DNA from: an uncultured bacterium
Lineage (GTDB): Bacteria; Latescibacterota; UBA2968; UBA8231
Direction of reading: 5' to 3'
Assembly: GCA_937942165.1 (NCBI GenBank)
Contig: CALDFW010000124.1
Location: 1 to 32,762 of the forward strand
Length of the DNA: 32,762 nt
Shown piece by piece: positions 25,943-32,762 of the stretch. How positions within the stretch are numbered: position 1 is the first letter of the stretch; each line of letters opens with the position of its first letter. The translations under genes were made by a program, and so were the position numbers. Under the pieces are notes generated by a model that searched no databases, was not told where the DNA came from, and was given only the letters and a program-made list of their open reading frames with translations.

Positions 25943-26599
25943 GTGAGCACGATAGGGGAATCATCTAATCCGCTGAGTCGTTTTATGAGCGACGAATCGA
26001 ATGCGATCAATGCGTCGTCTGGCCCAGAGCGATCCCACGTGGGTGAAGTCGTGGAGAGTAGTACGACTGAGCTTGTTGCCGAAGCGCGTCAGCTACACGG
26101 AGCACCGTCTTTTGGACAGTTTGTTCGCGTGGATTCGGAGGTGCCTATTGTCGGCATCGTGTTTAACGTCTTCACCCATTCGATTGAACCCAACCGAAGG
26201 CCCACTGCCTACGGTAAGACGGAAGACGAGCTGCGCCTAGAGCAGCCGCAAATCTTCGAGCTGCTGCGCACGGAGTTTCAGGCGCTTGTTATTGGCTACC
26301 TAGACGAGATGGGTCCCGTGCAGATCTTGCCGCCTCAGCCGGCGCGTATTCACAGCTTTGTGCACGTATGTAGCGAAGATCAAATTCGCGCCTTTACGCA
26401 TACAGACGACTACATGCGCTGCATACTCAATACGGTAAAGGTCCCTACGGACGAATTGCTCATTGCCGCACTGCGTCAAACCATGCGCGCGCACGGGGGC
26501 GATCGCGCCTATTTAGTGCGCATGGGTAAAGAGCTTTCACGCCTGCTCGGAGACGACTACGATCGCCTTAGTTCGATCGTGCGTCGAGCGGCTTATTGA
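25943..26599 (+). CDS. HerA-associated conserved protein (HAS-barrel-like)
   Basis: A 218-aa cytoplasmic protein of the type that sits beside herA and nurA in several bacteria, notably cyanobacteria. After a polar head (1-30), residues ~32-95 look like a HAS-barrel: GEVVESSTTELVAEA, then SFGQFVRVDSEVPIVGIVFNV. A helical region follows with the LLRTEFQALVIGY and PPQPARIHSFVHVC stretches, and the C-terminus is a helical bundle (LVRMGKELSRLLGDDYDRLSSIVRR). HAS-barrels in HerA help dock NurA, so it could be an adaptor; the precise role is not known to me. The GTG start has a GGGAGG site six bases upstream. It ends one base before the HerA ATG. Confidence 0.75.
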   Translation: MSTIGESSNPLSRFMSDESNAINASSGPERSHVGEVVESSTTELVAEARQLHGAPSFGQFVRVDSEVPIVGIVFNVFTHSIEPNRRPTAYGKTEDELRLEQPQIFELLRTEFQALVIGYLDEMGPVQILPPQPARIHSFVHVCSEDQIRAFTHTDDYMRCILNTVKVPTDELLIAALRQTMRAHGGDRAYLVRMGKELSRLLGDDYDRLSSIVRRAAY

Positions 26600-26600
26600 G

Positions 26601-28301
26601 ATGGGTACTATGGCTAAGAGAGAAAATGGCACAGGGGTATATAAGTCGCTGCGCGGCCAGGAAATCGGGGTCATAACGCGCGGGTCTCTGGTCGAGGGGC
26701 TCGAGATGAAACTCGATGCGAGACAGAACATAGAAGACATGAAAGCGGGTAAGTTCGTGGTTATCGAGGGCGATAAAAACGACTTTTTCTCCATGGTTAC
26801 GGATATGCGGCTGGACGCGAATAATCAGGAGGTCTTATTGCATCCCCCGCGTCAAGAAGACGAGTTGCTGCGTCAGGTGCTCAGTGGGACGAGCACGTAC
26901 AACATCGTGTCGCTGCGCCCGATGCTCATGATGCCCAAAGGAGCCGACGGTGATGAGGGACCGCGTCCGGTGAAGGCCATTCCCTCGCATTTTTCACAGG
27001 TCCAAGACGCAATGGAAGAGGACGTCGCAAAGATATTTGGGCGAGAGGGGGACGAGCAGGGCAAGTACTTTTCCATCGGCTCTCCGCTCGATATGGACAC
27101 TCCCGTCTGCATCGATATGGTGCGTTTTGCCGAGCGGTCAAACGGGATCTTTGGCAAGACGGGAACGGGCAAATCCTTTTTAACTCGACTCGCGCTGTGC
27201 GGACTCATTCACTTTGATAAAGCCGTAAATCTCATTTTCGATATGCACAACGAGTACGGCTTTAAGGCGATGAAAGAAACGGGGCAGAGTAACTCGACCT
27301 TTGTGAAGGGCCTCAAGCAGCTTTTTGGAGAGCGGGTTGCCATCTTTTCTCTAGACCCACAGTCCACGCGCGCGCGCGGAGTGCAGCCCGATCACGAGGT
27401 CTATATCTCCTACGATCAGGTCACCGTAGACGATGTGGCTACGCTGCAGGACGAACTCAAGCTAAACCCAACGGCCGTTGAGTCTGCCTATCTGGTGTAC
27501 GCGATCTATAAGGATCGGTGGCTGCGCACGCTCCTGGCACAGGAGGGGCCCGACGTCGAGGAGTTCGCCAAGGAAATCGGCGCGCATCCCGGTTCACTTG
27601 TGGCCTTGCACCGCAAGCTTAAGCGCTTGGAAAACTTTCCCTTTATGGTGCAGAAAGGCCATGAAGATGGCGATGTTGTAGACCGGATTATGGAGTATCT
27701 GGACAGGGGAATTAACGTCGTGTTAGAATTTGGCCAGCAGACGAGCATGCTGTGCTATCTCTTGGTCGCCAATATTATTTCTCGCCGAATCCACGAGATG
27801 TACGTTAAAAAGAGCGAGCGCTTTTACTCGACGCAAAAGCCGGAAGATCAGCCTCGCCAGCTGATGATTACCATCGAGGAGGCGCATAAATTTCTCAACC
27901 CATCGGCGGCAAAGCAGACCATATTTGGGACGATCGCACGCGAAATGCGTAAATATTACGTATCCCTGCTGGTAGTCGATCAGCGGCCTTCGGGAATCGA
28001 TGACGAAGTCCTGTCGCAGATCGGCACGCGCATCACGGCGCTGCTCAACGATGAGAAAGACATCCAGGCCGTGCTTACGGGTGTGAGCGGCACGGACGGC
28101 TTGCGCAGCGTATTGGCTAGCCTGGACTCAAAGCAGCAGGCATTGGTCATCGGCCACGCGGTGCCCATGCCCGTGGTCATAAAGACCCGAGAGTACGGGG
28201 CGCAGTTCTACCGCGACATGGGCTGCCTCGACGACGTTCCCCCAGCAGAGCGCCGCGCTCAGGTTGAGAAAAAGACCAATGCGCTTTACGGGGATAACTG
28301 A
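26601..28301 (+). CDS. herA: HerA hexameric DNA translocase
   Basis: HerA is a bipolar FtsK/VirB4-like ATPase that forms hexameric rings and drives NurA in DNA end processing. Residues ~18-110 form the HAS-barrel (IGVITRGSLVEGLEMKL onward). The RecA-like core has Walker A GKTGTGKS (185-192), Walker B with Glu426-Glu427 in LMITIEEAH, and a VVDQRPSGID sensor stretch (458-467) whose Arg462 may serve in the arginine-finger region. The 566-aa length is usual for bacterial HerA. The start may be 26601 or the ATG nine bases later. It is probably the last gene of the operon starting at 23299. A YdcF-type gene follows after 49 bases. Confidence 0.93.
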   Translation: MGTMAKRENGTGVYKSLRGQEIGVITRGSLVEGLEMKLDARQNIEDMKAGKFVVIEGDKNDFFSMVTDMRLDANNQEVLLHPPRQEDELLRQVLSGTSTYNIVSLRPMLMMPKGADGDEGPRPVKAIPSHFSQVQDAMEEDVAKIFGREGDEQGKYFSIGSPLDMDTPVCIDMVRFAERSNGIFGKTGTGKSFLTRLALCGLIHFDKAVNLIFDMHNEYGFKAMKETGQSNSTFVKGLKQLFGERVAIFSLDPQSTRARGVQPDHEVYISYDQVTVDDVATLQDELKLNPTAVESAYLVYAIYKDRWLRTLLAQEGPDVEEFAKEIGAHPGSLVALHRKLKRLENFPFMVQKGHEDGDVVDRIMEYLDRGINVVLEFGQQTSMLCYLLVANIISRRIHEMYVKKSERFYSTQKPEDQPRQLMITIEEAHKFLNPSAAKQTIFGTIAREMRKYYVSLLVVDQRPSGIDDEVLSQIGTRITALLNDEKDIQAVLTGVSGTDGLRSVLASLDSKQQALVIGHAVPMPVVIKTREYGAQFYRDMGCLDDVPPAERRAQVEKKTNALYGDN

Positions 28302-28350
28302 GAATGGTCGCGGGGTATTGATGCTCCGTCCTACGGGTCGGCTCTAGGCT

Positions 28351-29130
28351 ATGTTTCCACTTATTTCTAAACTGCTGACTCCGCTCGTCTCTCCAATGGG
28401 GCTGGCCTGTGCCCTGTGGGTCCTGGCGGCCCTTGCTCGTTTTTTCAAGCCGCGCTGGAGCGTGCCCCTGCTATGGGCTGGGGTGGTCCTCCTGTCCGCG
28501 TTCAGTTCGAAGTGGATAGGGAACGGACTGCTCCGACACCTGGAGCGACAATATCCCATTATCACGGTTGAAACCCTTCCGCCGGTCGATGTGATTGTCG
28601 TTCTGGGGGGGGCTACGCTACCGGCCATTGCCCCGCGCGTTCACGTAGAAGTTACAGAAGCGCATGATCGCCTCTTGCACGGCATGCGTTTATATCGAGC
28701 GGGCAAGGCGCCCTACATTCTGCTGAGCGGAGGGACCATCCCCGAACTGAGTGGGAGCTCGCAGAGCGAAGCCGAGCAGCTGCGCCTCCTTGCGCTCGAG
28801 TCGGGCATACCAGAGCGGGTGCTCCGCCTTGAGGCCGAGTCGCGCAACACCCATGAAAATGCGCTTTACAGCGCGCGGATAATGCGCACAGAGGGCTGGG
28901 AAAACGCGCTTTTAGTCACGTCGGCTTCCCATATGCCGCGCGCAGCGGCGACTTTTCGCGCCCAAGGCATACGTTTTTCCGCGGCGCCGACCGACGTGCG
29001 GATCGCGGATCAATCCTTCACCCCTAGACACTTAATCCCCACGGTTCTCGGACTCGAACGTTCAACTACTGCCGTCAAAGAGTTTGTTGGCTGGTGGGTC
29101 TACGTGCTGCGCGGGTGGATACAGGTTTAG
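28351..29130 (+). CDS. YdcF/ElyC-family (DUF218) envelope protein
   Basis: A 259-aa inner-membrane protein of the DUF218 family. Two membrane helices (~14-32 and 38-56) precede a Rossmann-like domain. Family motifs include VDVIVVLGG (78-86), LLSGGT (about 127-132) with a following acidic SEAE, and the ESRNTHEN block (~165-172). In E. coli, ElyC affects peptidoglycan and enterobacterial-antigen lipid-carrier metabolism, and YdcF binds S-adenosylmethionine; neither function can be assigned here. It ends in a four-base overlap with the RNase HI stop on the other strand, leaving no room for a terminator. Confidence 0.9.
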   Translation: MFPLISKLLTPLVSPMGLACALWVLAALARFFKPRWSVPLLWAGVVLLSAFSSKWIGNGLLRHLERQYPIITVETLPPVDVIVVLGGATLPAIAPRVHVEVTEAHDRLLHGMRLYRAGKAPYILLSGGTIPELSGSSQSEAEQLRLLALESGIPERVLRLEAESRNTHENALYSARIMRTEGWENALLVTSASHMPRAAATFRAQGIRFSAAPTDVRIADQSFTPRHLIPTVLGLERSTTAVKEFVGWWVYVLRGWIQV

Positions 29131-29591
29131 GGCTTCGCCTCTGGAACAAGCAGCTCGGGCTGATCGCCGCGCGAAAAGGCCTGGGCGATTTCGTCGCAGC
29201 GCTCATTGTCGGGGTCGCCGGCGTGTCCTCGCGTATACTCCCAGCGTATTTGAGGGGTGTTTAATGCATCTAATATGCGCCACAGATCCTGATTAAGGAC
29301 GGGTTTTTTTGCCGCGGTGCGCCAGCCGCGGCGCTTCCATCCGTGAATCCATTCGGTGATGCCCTTTAGCACGTACTCGCTGTCTGTTACCATGGTTAGG
29401 TCCGGCTCTTCACCCACGCATTTGAGGCCTTCTATAACGGCCTGAAGCTCCATGCGATTGTTGGTGGTTTCCTCGGAAAATCCCCCAATTTCGCGCACCG
29501 TGCCATCTGCGTAGAGAATGCGCGCGGCCCAGCCGCCCGGTCCCGGATTGCCCGAACAGGCTCCGTCGCTGTAGATCGTCGTCTTACCCAC
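29127..29591 (-). CDS. rnhA: ribonuclease HI
   Basis: Cleaves the RNA strand of RNA-DNA hybrids, removing R-loops and primers. At 154 aa it has the standard bacterial length, and the four catalytic carboxylates are present: Asp9 (YSDGACSGNPGPGG), Glu48 (NNRMEL), Asp70 (VTDSEYV) and Asp133 (ERCDEIA). The flexible-loop His123 is also present. The basic handle region (WIHGWKRRGWRT) is present, so substrate binding should be normal. I chose GTG 29591, which has GGGGA five bases upstream; the frame stays open to 29714 but that part is leader with promoter and palindrome. It diverges from lpdA. Confidence 0.96.
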   Translation of the reverse strand: MGKTTIYSDGACSGNPGPGGWAARILYADGTVREIGGFSEETTNNRMELQAVIEGLKCVGEEPDLTMVTDSEYVLKGITEWIHGWKRRGWRTAAKKPVLNQDLWRILDALNTPQIRWEYTRGHAGDPDNERCDEIAQAFSRGDQPELLVPEAKP

Positions 29592-29614
29592 GTTAGTCCC
29601 CTGTAAACTGGTTG

Positions 29615-29634
29615 CGTGGCGCGAAATTGCCACG
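29615..29634. repeat. short inverted repeat in the rnhA leader
   Basis: CGTGGC, eight bases, then GCCACG: 6-bp perfect arms. It lies between the rnhA promoter and its GTG, so it would be in the leader RNA of rnhA, and it is about 60 bases upstream of the lpdA start. It may be an operator or an RNA hairpin; the arms are short enough to be chance. Confidence 0.3.
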
Positions 29635-29649
29635 GTGTTGATTCTTGCT

Positions 29650-29677
29650 AAATTATTCCCTCTGCTGTGCGTGTCAA
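29650..29677 (-). promoter_or_regulatory. sigma-70-like promoter for rnhA
   Basis: On the minus strand a perfect TTGACA (29672-29677), 16 bases, then TAATTT (29650-29655). The start would be near 29643, about 52 bases before the GTG at 29591. Confidence 0.45.
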
Positions 29678-29692
29678 TCGAATGGAAAATAT

Positions 29693-31099
29693 ATGAGTCA
29701 AGATAGTGAAGCATACGATCTGGTTGTAATAGGTGGAGGGCCGGGGGGCTATACTGCAGCAGTGCGAGCGAGTCAGCTTGGAATGCGCGTAGCCCTTGTA
29801 GAGCGTGAAACGCTTGGGGGAGTGTGTCTCAATTGGGGCTGTATCCCCACGAAGGCTCTGCTGAAGCAGGCGGAGCTGTGGTCTCAGCTGTCTCGCGGTG
29901 AAGAATTTGGTTTTGCCCTGAGTGATGCGCGGTTTGACTGGCATAAGGTGGTGGCCCGTTCGCGCGATACGGCAGACGGACTGGCGCAGGGGGTTGCCTA
30001 TCTCATGAAGAAAAATGGGGTAGAGGTATACGCCGGAATGGGCCGTGTCACGCCGCTGCGCAGCGTCGAAGTGCGCGATGGCGAAGATGCCGTTGTCCAC
30101 GTGCTCGAGGCGAGTCACATCCTTATTGCCACGGGTAGCACGCCCCGTTCGCTGCCCGGTATCGAAATAGACAGCGAGCGGATTATCTCGAGTCGACAGG
30201 CCATGGTCTTAGAATCGATGCCCTCCGATATACTCATCGTCGGAGCCGGTGCGATAGGCGTTGAGTTTGCCTACTTCTTTAACGCGTTTGGCAGCCGGGT
30301 CACCCTGTTGGAATCGCTCCCGCAGATTCTTCCCAGAGAGGACGGAGAGGCCGCTGAGGAGCTGCGTGCCAGTTTGGAACGCCAGGGCGTAGCGATAGAG
30401 ACGGATGCGCGCGTGCAGGGCGTCCAGGTGGAGTCGGACGGTGTGCACGTGGACTTTGAGACGCCAGCCGGAACGAGAGAGGCCACGGTAGAGCGGGTGC
30501 TGATGGCCGTTGGCGTCAGCGCACAGAGTGCGGGGTTAGGCTTAGAGGCACTGGGCGTGCGCTTGCGAGACGGTGCGATCGCAGTAGACGAACGCCAGCA
30601 GACTTCTGTCGAAGGAATCTGGGCCATCGGCGACGTGGCGGGGCCTCCTCAGCTGGCGCACGTGGCGTCGGCAGAAGGCATAGCAGCCGTCGAGTTTATG
30701 GCTGGGAGAAGTCGTCCCGGCGTCGACCGCAGCGCGGTCCCCAGCTGTATTTATAGCCATCCACAGGTCGCCAGCGTGGGGATGAGCGAAGAGCAGGCTC
30801 GCGAAAAGGGTATAGAGATTAAGGTCGGGCGTTTCCCCTTTGCCGCAAGTGGCAAAGCGCGTGCCGCAGGCGAGACAGAGGGCTTTGTGAAGCTCGTATT
30901 CGGCTCCCGCTATGGCGAACTCCTCGGCGGCGTCGTCGTTGGAGCCGAGGCCACAGAGTTAGTGGGCGAGTTGGCACTCGGCCTTAGACTGGAGGCCACG
31001 TATGAAGAGTTGCTGCATACGATCCACGCACACCCGACCATGGCAGAGGGGATTATGGAGGCTGCGGGGGAAGCATTTGGCGAGGCGATTAATATCTGA
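29693..31099 (+). CDS. lpdA: dihydrolipoyl dehydrogenase
   Basis: This flavoprotein is the E3 subunit that reoxidises dihydrolipoamide in the 2-oxoacid dehydrogenase complexes or the glycine cleavage system, using NAD. FAD-binding GGGPGGY lies at 14-20, the redox-active disulfide is Cys45/Cys50 in GGVCLNWGC, a second dinucleotide fold (IVGAGAIGVEFA) lies near 180-191, and the C-terminal catalytic pair is His447/Glu452 in HAHPTMAE. The 468-aa length is typical. I chose ATG 29693 over a frame open to 29645. No E1 or E2 gene is adjacent, so the partner complex is encoded elsewhere. Confidence 0.95.
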   Translation: MSQDSEAYDLVVIGGGPGGYTAAVRASQLGMRVALVERETLGGVCLNWGCIPTKALLKQAELWSQLSRGEEFGFALSDARFDWHKVVARSRDTADGLAQGVAYLMKKNGVEVYAGMGRVTPLRSVEVRDGEDAVVHVLEASHILIATGSTPRSLPGIEIDSERIISSRQAMVLESMPSDILIVGAGAIGVEFAYFFNAFGSRVTLLESLPQILPREDGEAAEELRASLERQGVAIETDARVQGVQVESDGVHVDFETPAGTREATVERVLMAVGVSAQSAGLGLEALGVRLRDGAIAVDERQQTSVEGIWAIGDVAGPPQLAHVASAEGIAAVEFMAGRSRPGVDRSAVPSCIYSHPQVASVGMSEEQAREKGIEIKVGRFPFAASGKARAAGETEGFVKLVFGSRYGELLGGVVVGAEATELVGELALGLRLEATYEELLHTIHAHPTMAEGIMEAAGEAFGEAINI

Positions 31100-31143
31100 C
31101 GGCAAGCCCAGCGGGGGTAACCGCCTTTACACGGAAGGACGAT

Positions 31144-32244
31144 ATGAGCGAACAGGATTTCCCCACGTATGAGGGCATCGGCGTGCGGCCGCTGATAAAT
31201 GCCAAGGGCACCTACACGATTATCAGCGGTTCGGTTGTGCTGCCTCAGGTGCGACAGGCGATGTACGAAGCGTCCCAGCGCTACGTGCATTTGGAGGAGT
31301 TAATGGAAGCGGTCGGCGCGAGGATTGCCGAATTGATGGAGTGCGAATGGGGCCTCGTAACCAACGGCTGCGCGGCTGCGCTGTGCCAGATTACGGCCGC
31401 CTGCGTGGCCGGGACCGATCCCGAAAAAATGGCCCGATTGCCCGATACGCGGGGAATGAAGAATGAGGTCATCGTGCAGAAGAGCCATCGCCACACGTAC
31501 GATCACGCCGTGCGCATGGCGGGCGTCGATTTAATTGAGGTCGTTACGCGCGCTGATTTAGAGTCTGCCATAAGCGACCGAACGGCCATGCTCTTGGTTT
31601 TTGGTGACGCCGCCGAGCGCGGTGAAATTTCGGTACGCGATATGGCAGAAATCGGGCACGCTCACGGCATTCCGACCTTTGTAGATGCGGCGGCTGAGCG
31701 TCCAGACGTCCCCAACTGGTACTTGGAGCAGGGCGTTGATGCGGTCGGTTATAGCGGGGGAAAATGTCTGCGAGGACCGCAGGCAGCTGGTCTGGTTCTC
31801 GGGTGCAGGGAATTGCTGCAGGCAGCTTTTATCAACGGAGCACCTCACCATGCGCTGGGTCGTCCTATGAAAGTGGGAAAAGAAGAGATCATGGGCCTAC
31901 TCGCTGCCGTTGAGCAGTGGGTTGTGCGCGATCATCAGGCCGAGTGGAAAGCCTGGGAAGAGCGCCTGCAGAAAATCGTGGACGTGGTGGGTCAATATAC
32001 GACGGTCCAGACGTCTATTCGCCCACCGGGGCGTTCTAACGTAGCTCCCGTTCTATCCGTAGAGTGGGATCCGGAGAAGTTGGGTATAAGCGGCGGTGAA
32101 GTGGGACGTAAGCTGTCTGAGGGAACGCCGCGCATTGAGGTTTTTAACGGCGCAGGCGGTTTTTCCGTCATGCCTTATATGATGCAGGAAGGCGATGCCG
32201 AGGTCTTGGCTGACCGCTTAGAAGAGATCTTTTCGGGCATATAG
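31144..32244 (+). CDS. SelA-like PLP-dependent enzyme
   Basis: A fold-type I pyridoxal-phosphate protein of the SelA-like group, which includes selenocysteine synthase and D-glucosaminate-6-phosphate ammonia lyase (DgaE-type). The PLP lysine is Lys207 in GYSGGKCLRGPQ, with Asp181 (TFVDAAAE) to hold the pyridine nitrogen and His116 or His118 (KSHRHTYDH) as possible stacking residues. At 366 aa it lacks the N-terminal extension of true SelA, and no selB, selD or tRNA-Sec is seen. An amino-sugar or amino-acid lyase is therefore more likely than selenocysteine synthesis. It has a GGAAGGA site five bases before the ATG. A 100-aa gene starts 11 bases after its stop. Confidence 0.87.
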   Translation: MSEQDFPTYEGIGVRPLINAKGTYTIISGSVVLPQVRQAMYEASQRYVHLEELMEAVGARIAELMECEWGLVTNGCAAALCQITAACVAGTDPEKMARLPDTRGMKNEVIVQKSHRHTYDHAVRMAGVDLIEVVTRADLESAISDRTAMLLVFGDAAERGEISVRDMAEIGHAHGIPTFVDAAAERPDVPNWYLEQGVDAVGYSGGKCLRGPQAAGLVLGCRELLQAAFINGAPHHALGRPMKVGKEEIMGLLAAVEQWVVRDHQAEWKAWEERLQKIVDVVGQYTTVQTSIRPPGRSNVAPVLSVEWDPEKLGISGGEVGRKLSEGTPRIEVFNGAGGFSVMPYMMQEGDAEVLADRLEEIFSGI

Positions 32245-32255
32245 GAGTGTGGTCA

Positions 32256-32558
32256 ATGACTAATATAGAGGGATCATGGGTGGTGCATATTCGCTTTATT
32301 CGTGGAGAGGCAACCCATTCCATGCTGGTAGAGCAGGAGGGAGGAGTGCTGGGGGGACGCTACCGCTCGCAGTACGGCGAGCGTCGCATCGAGGGCAGCG
32401 TCGAGGGGAATCAGATTCGGTGGCGCGTTCCCATGCACTATCAGGCCGTGGGGGCGACCTATGCCTTTGAGGGCACCTTAGAGGGAGAGACCCTGCAGGG
32501 GCGCGTAGACTTGGGGGAATATTGGCAGGGGACATGGGAAGCCAAACGCGTAGAGTAG
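32256..32558 (+). CDS. small beta-rich protein of unknown function
   Basis: A 100-aa protein with regularly alternating strands (SWVVHIRFI, THSMLVEQEGG, LGGRYRSQYG, IEGSVEGNQIRWRV, YAFEGTLEGETLQGRV, QGTWEAKRV). This pattern suggests a small lipocalin-like or antiparallel barrel made of repeated units. No signal peptide is seen. I chose ATG 32256, which has AGGAG eight bases upstream. It starts 11 bases after the SelA-like gene and is probably cotranslated with it; small proteins of this sort often sit beside SelA-like or amidohydrolase genes, but I cannot name a family. Confidence 0.75.
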   Translation: MTNIEGSWVVHIRFIRGEATHSMLVEQEGGVLGGRYRSQYGERRIEGSVEGNQIRWRVPMHYQAVGATYAFEGTLEGETLQGRVDLGEYWQGTWEAKRVE

Positions 32559-32634
32559 GGATGTTTAACGCCTTCTGCTTGCCGAATTTGGCCCGTCCGT
32601 GATACCTTTAGTCGAGAGGCGAAAGGGGGATAGC

Positions 32635-32762
32635 ATGAATGCACTGCACTACGCTGTACTGGCTTGTATCGGACTGTTGCTCTCGGCATGCAGCGGGGGA
32701 AACAAATCGACGGCAGGTCCGGAAGAGGTGTCGCTGCCCGAGGCGCCCGTGCTGCGCGTTTC
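32635..32762 (+). CDS. lipoprotein, N-terminal fragment (runs off the window)
   Basis: The ATG at 32635 has an AGGGGGA site four bases upstream. The first 42 codons encode a type II signal (~1-18) with lipobox Leu-Ser-Ala-Cys19, followed by Ser-Gly-Gly and a Pro/Glu-rich linker. The rest lies beyond the window, so the function cannot be told. The sequence between the previous stop and this start (about 75 bases) shows no clear promoter. Confidence 0.7.
   Translation, partial: MNALHYAVLACIGLLLSACSGGNKSTAGPEEVSLPEAPVLRV

Noticed and set aside
29592-29714. N-terminal extension of RNase HI
   Set aside because: The GTG at 29591 has a good ribosome-binding site and gives the standard 154-aa length; the upstream part contains a promoter and an inverted repeat.
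31144-32244. Selenocysteine synthase (SelA) assignment
   Set aside because: The protein is short for SelA, lacks the N-terminal extension, and no selenium genes or tRNA-Sec are in the window.

Overview
The window looks like chromosomal DNA from an uncultivated Gram-negative bacterium. The gene mix suggests a Latescibacterota- or Poribacteria-like lineage: a DUF6785-type giant membrane protein, a divergent PhyH dioxygenase, two Gfo/Idh/MocA oxidoreductases, an aldo/keto reductase, a SelA-like PLP enzyme and a bacterial HerA-NurA pair. This placement is an inference from gene content only. Lipoprotein signals, periplasmic adaptors and a MacB-type permease support a double-membrane cell. Non-ATG starts are common (at least ten GTG or TTG). 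I saw no tRNA, rRNA, CRISPR array, insertion sequence or attachment site.

Layout. 1-545: a possible gene tail, then a non-coding stretch. 546-4335: a sensor kinase, a sigma-54 response regulator and a secreted coiled-coil protein in one tight operon. 4364-5823 (minus): a membrane-anchored metallophosphoesterase translationally coupled to S-adenosylmethionine decarboxylase, under a good sigma-70-like promoter whose -35 lies inside a palindrome. 5923-8480: a SIMPL-domain protein, a Gfo/Idh/MocA oxidoreductase and a PhyH-family dioxygenase, closed by a strong hairpin. 8552-9595: a small HTH protein diverging from a cytoplasmic metallophosphoesterase. 9617-14800 (minus): a five-gene MacAB-like ABC export operon with two tandem, paralogous periplasmic adaptors and an SH3-like secreted protein as first gene. 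15000-19251: a DUF6785-type membrane protein diverging from an aldo/keto reductase and a second Gfo/Idh/MocA enzyme, probably a carbohydrate uptake and oxidation locus.

19276-28301 is the most unusual part. Two unrecognised cytoplasmic proteins (553 and 331 aa; the first has a 93-bp in-frame tandem duplication) diverge from a STAS-GHKL ATPase. The ATPase is followed by a 49-aa single-pass membrane protein, a STAS-like/winged-helix protein, a secreted SH3 protein, a NurA nuclease with a four-cysteine insert, a HerA-associated conserved protein and the HerA hexameric translocase. HerA and NurA are known to act together in DNA end processing. The STAS/GHKL/wHTH genes look like a regulatory switch for that machine, which is my inference.

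28351-32762: a YdcF-type envelope protein, RNase HI (its stop overlaps the YdcF stop), dihydrolipoyl dehydrogenase, a SelA-like PLP enzyme with a small beta-rich protein downstream, and the start of a lipoprotein gene that runs off the end.
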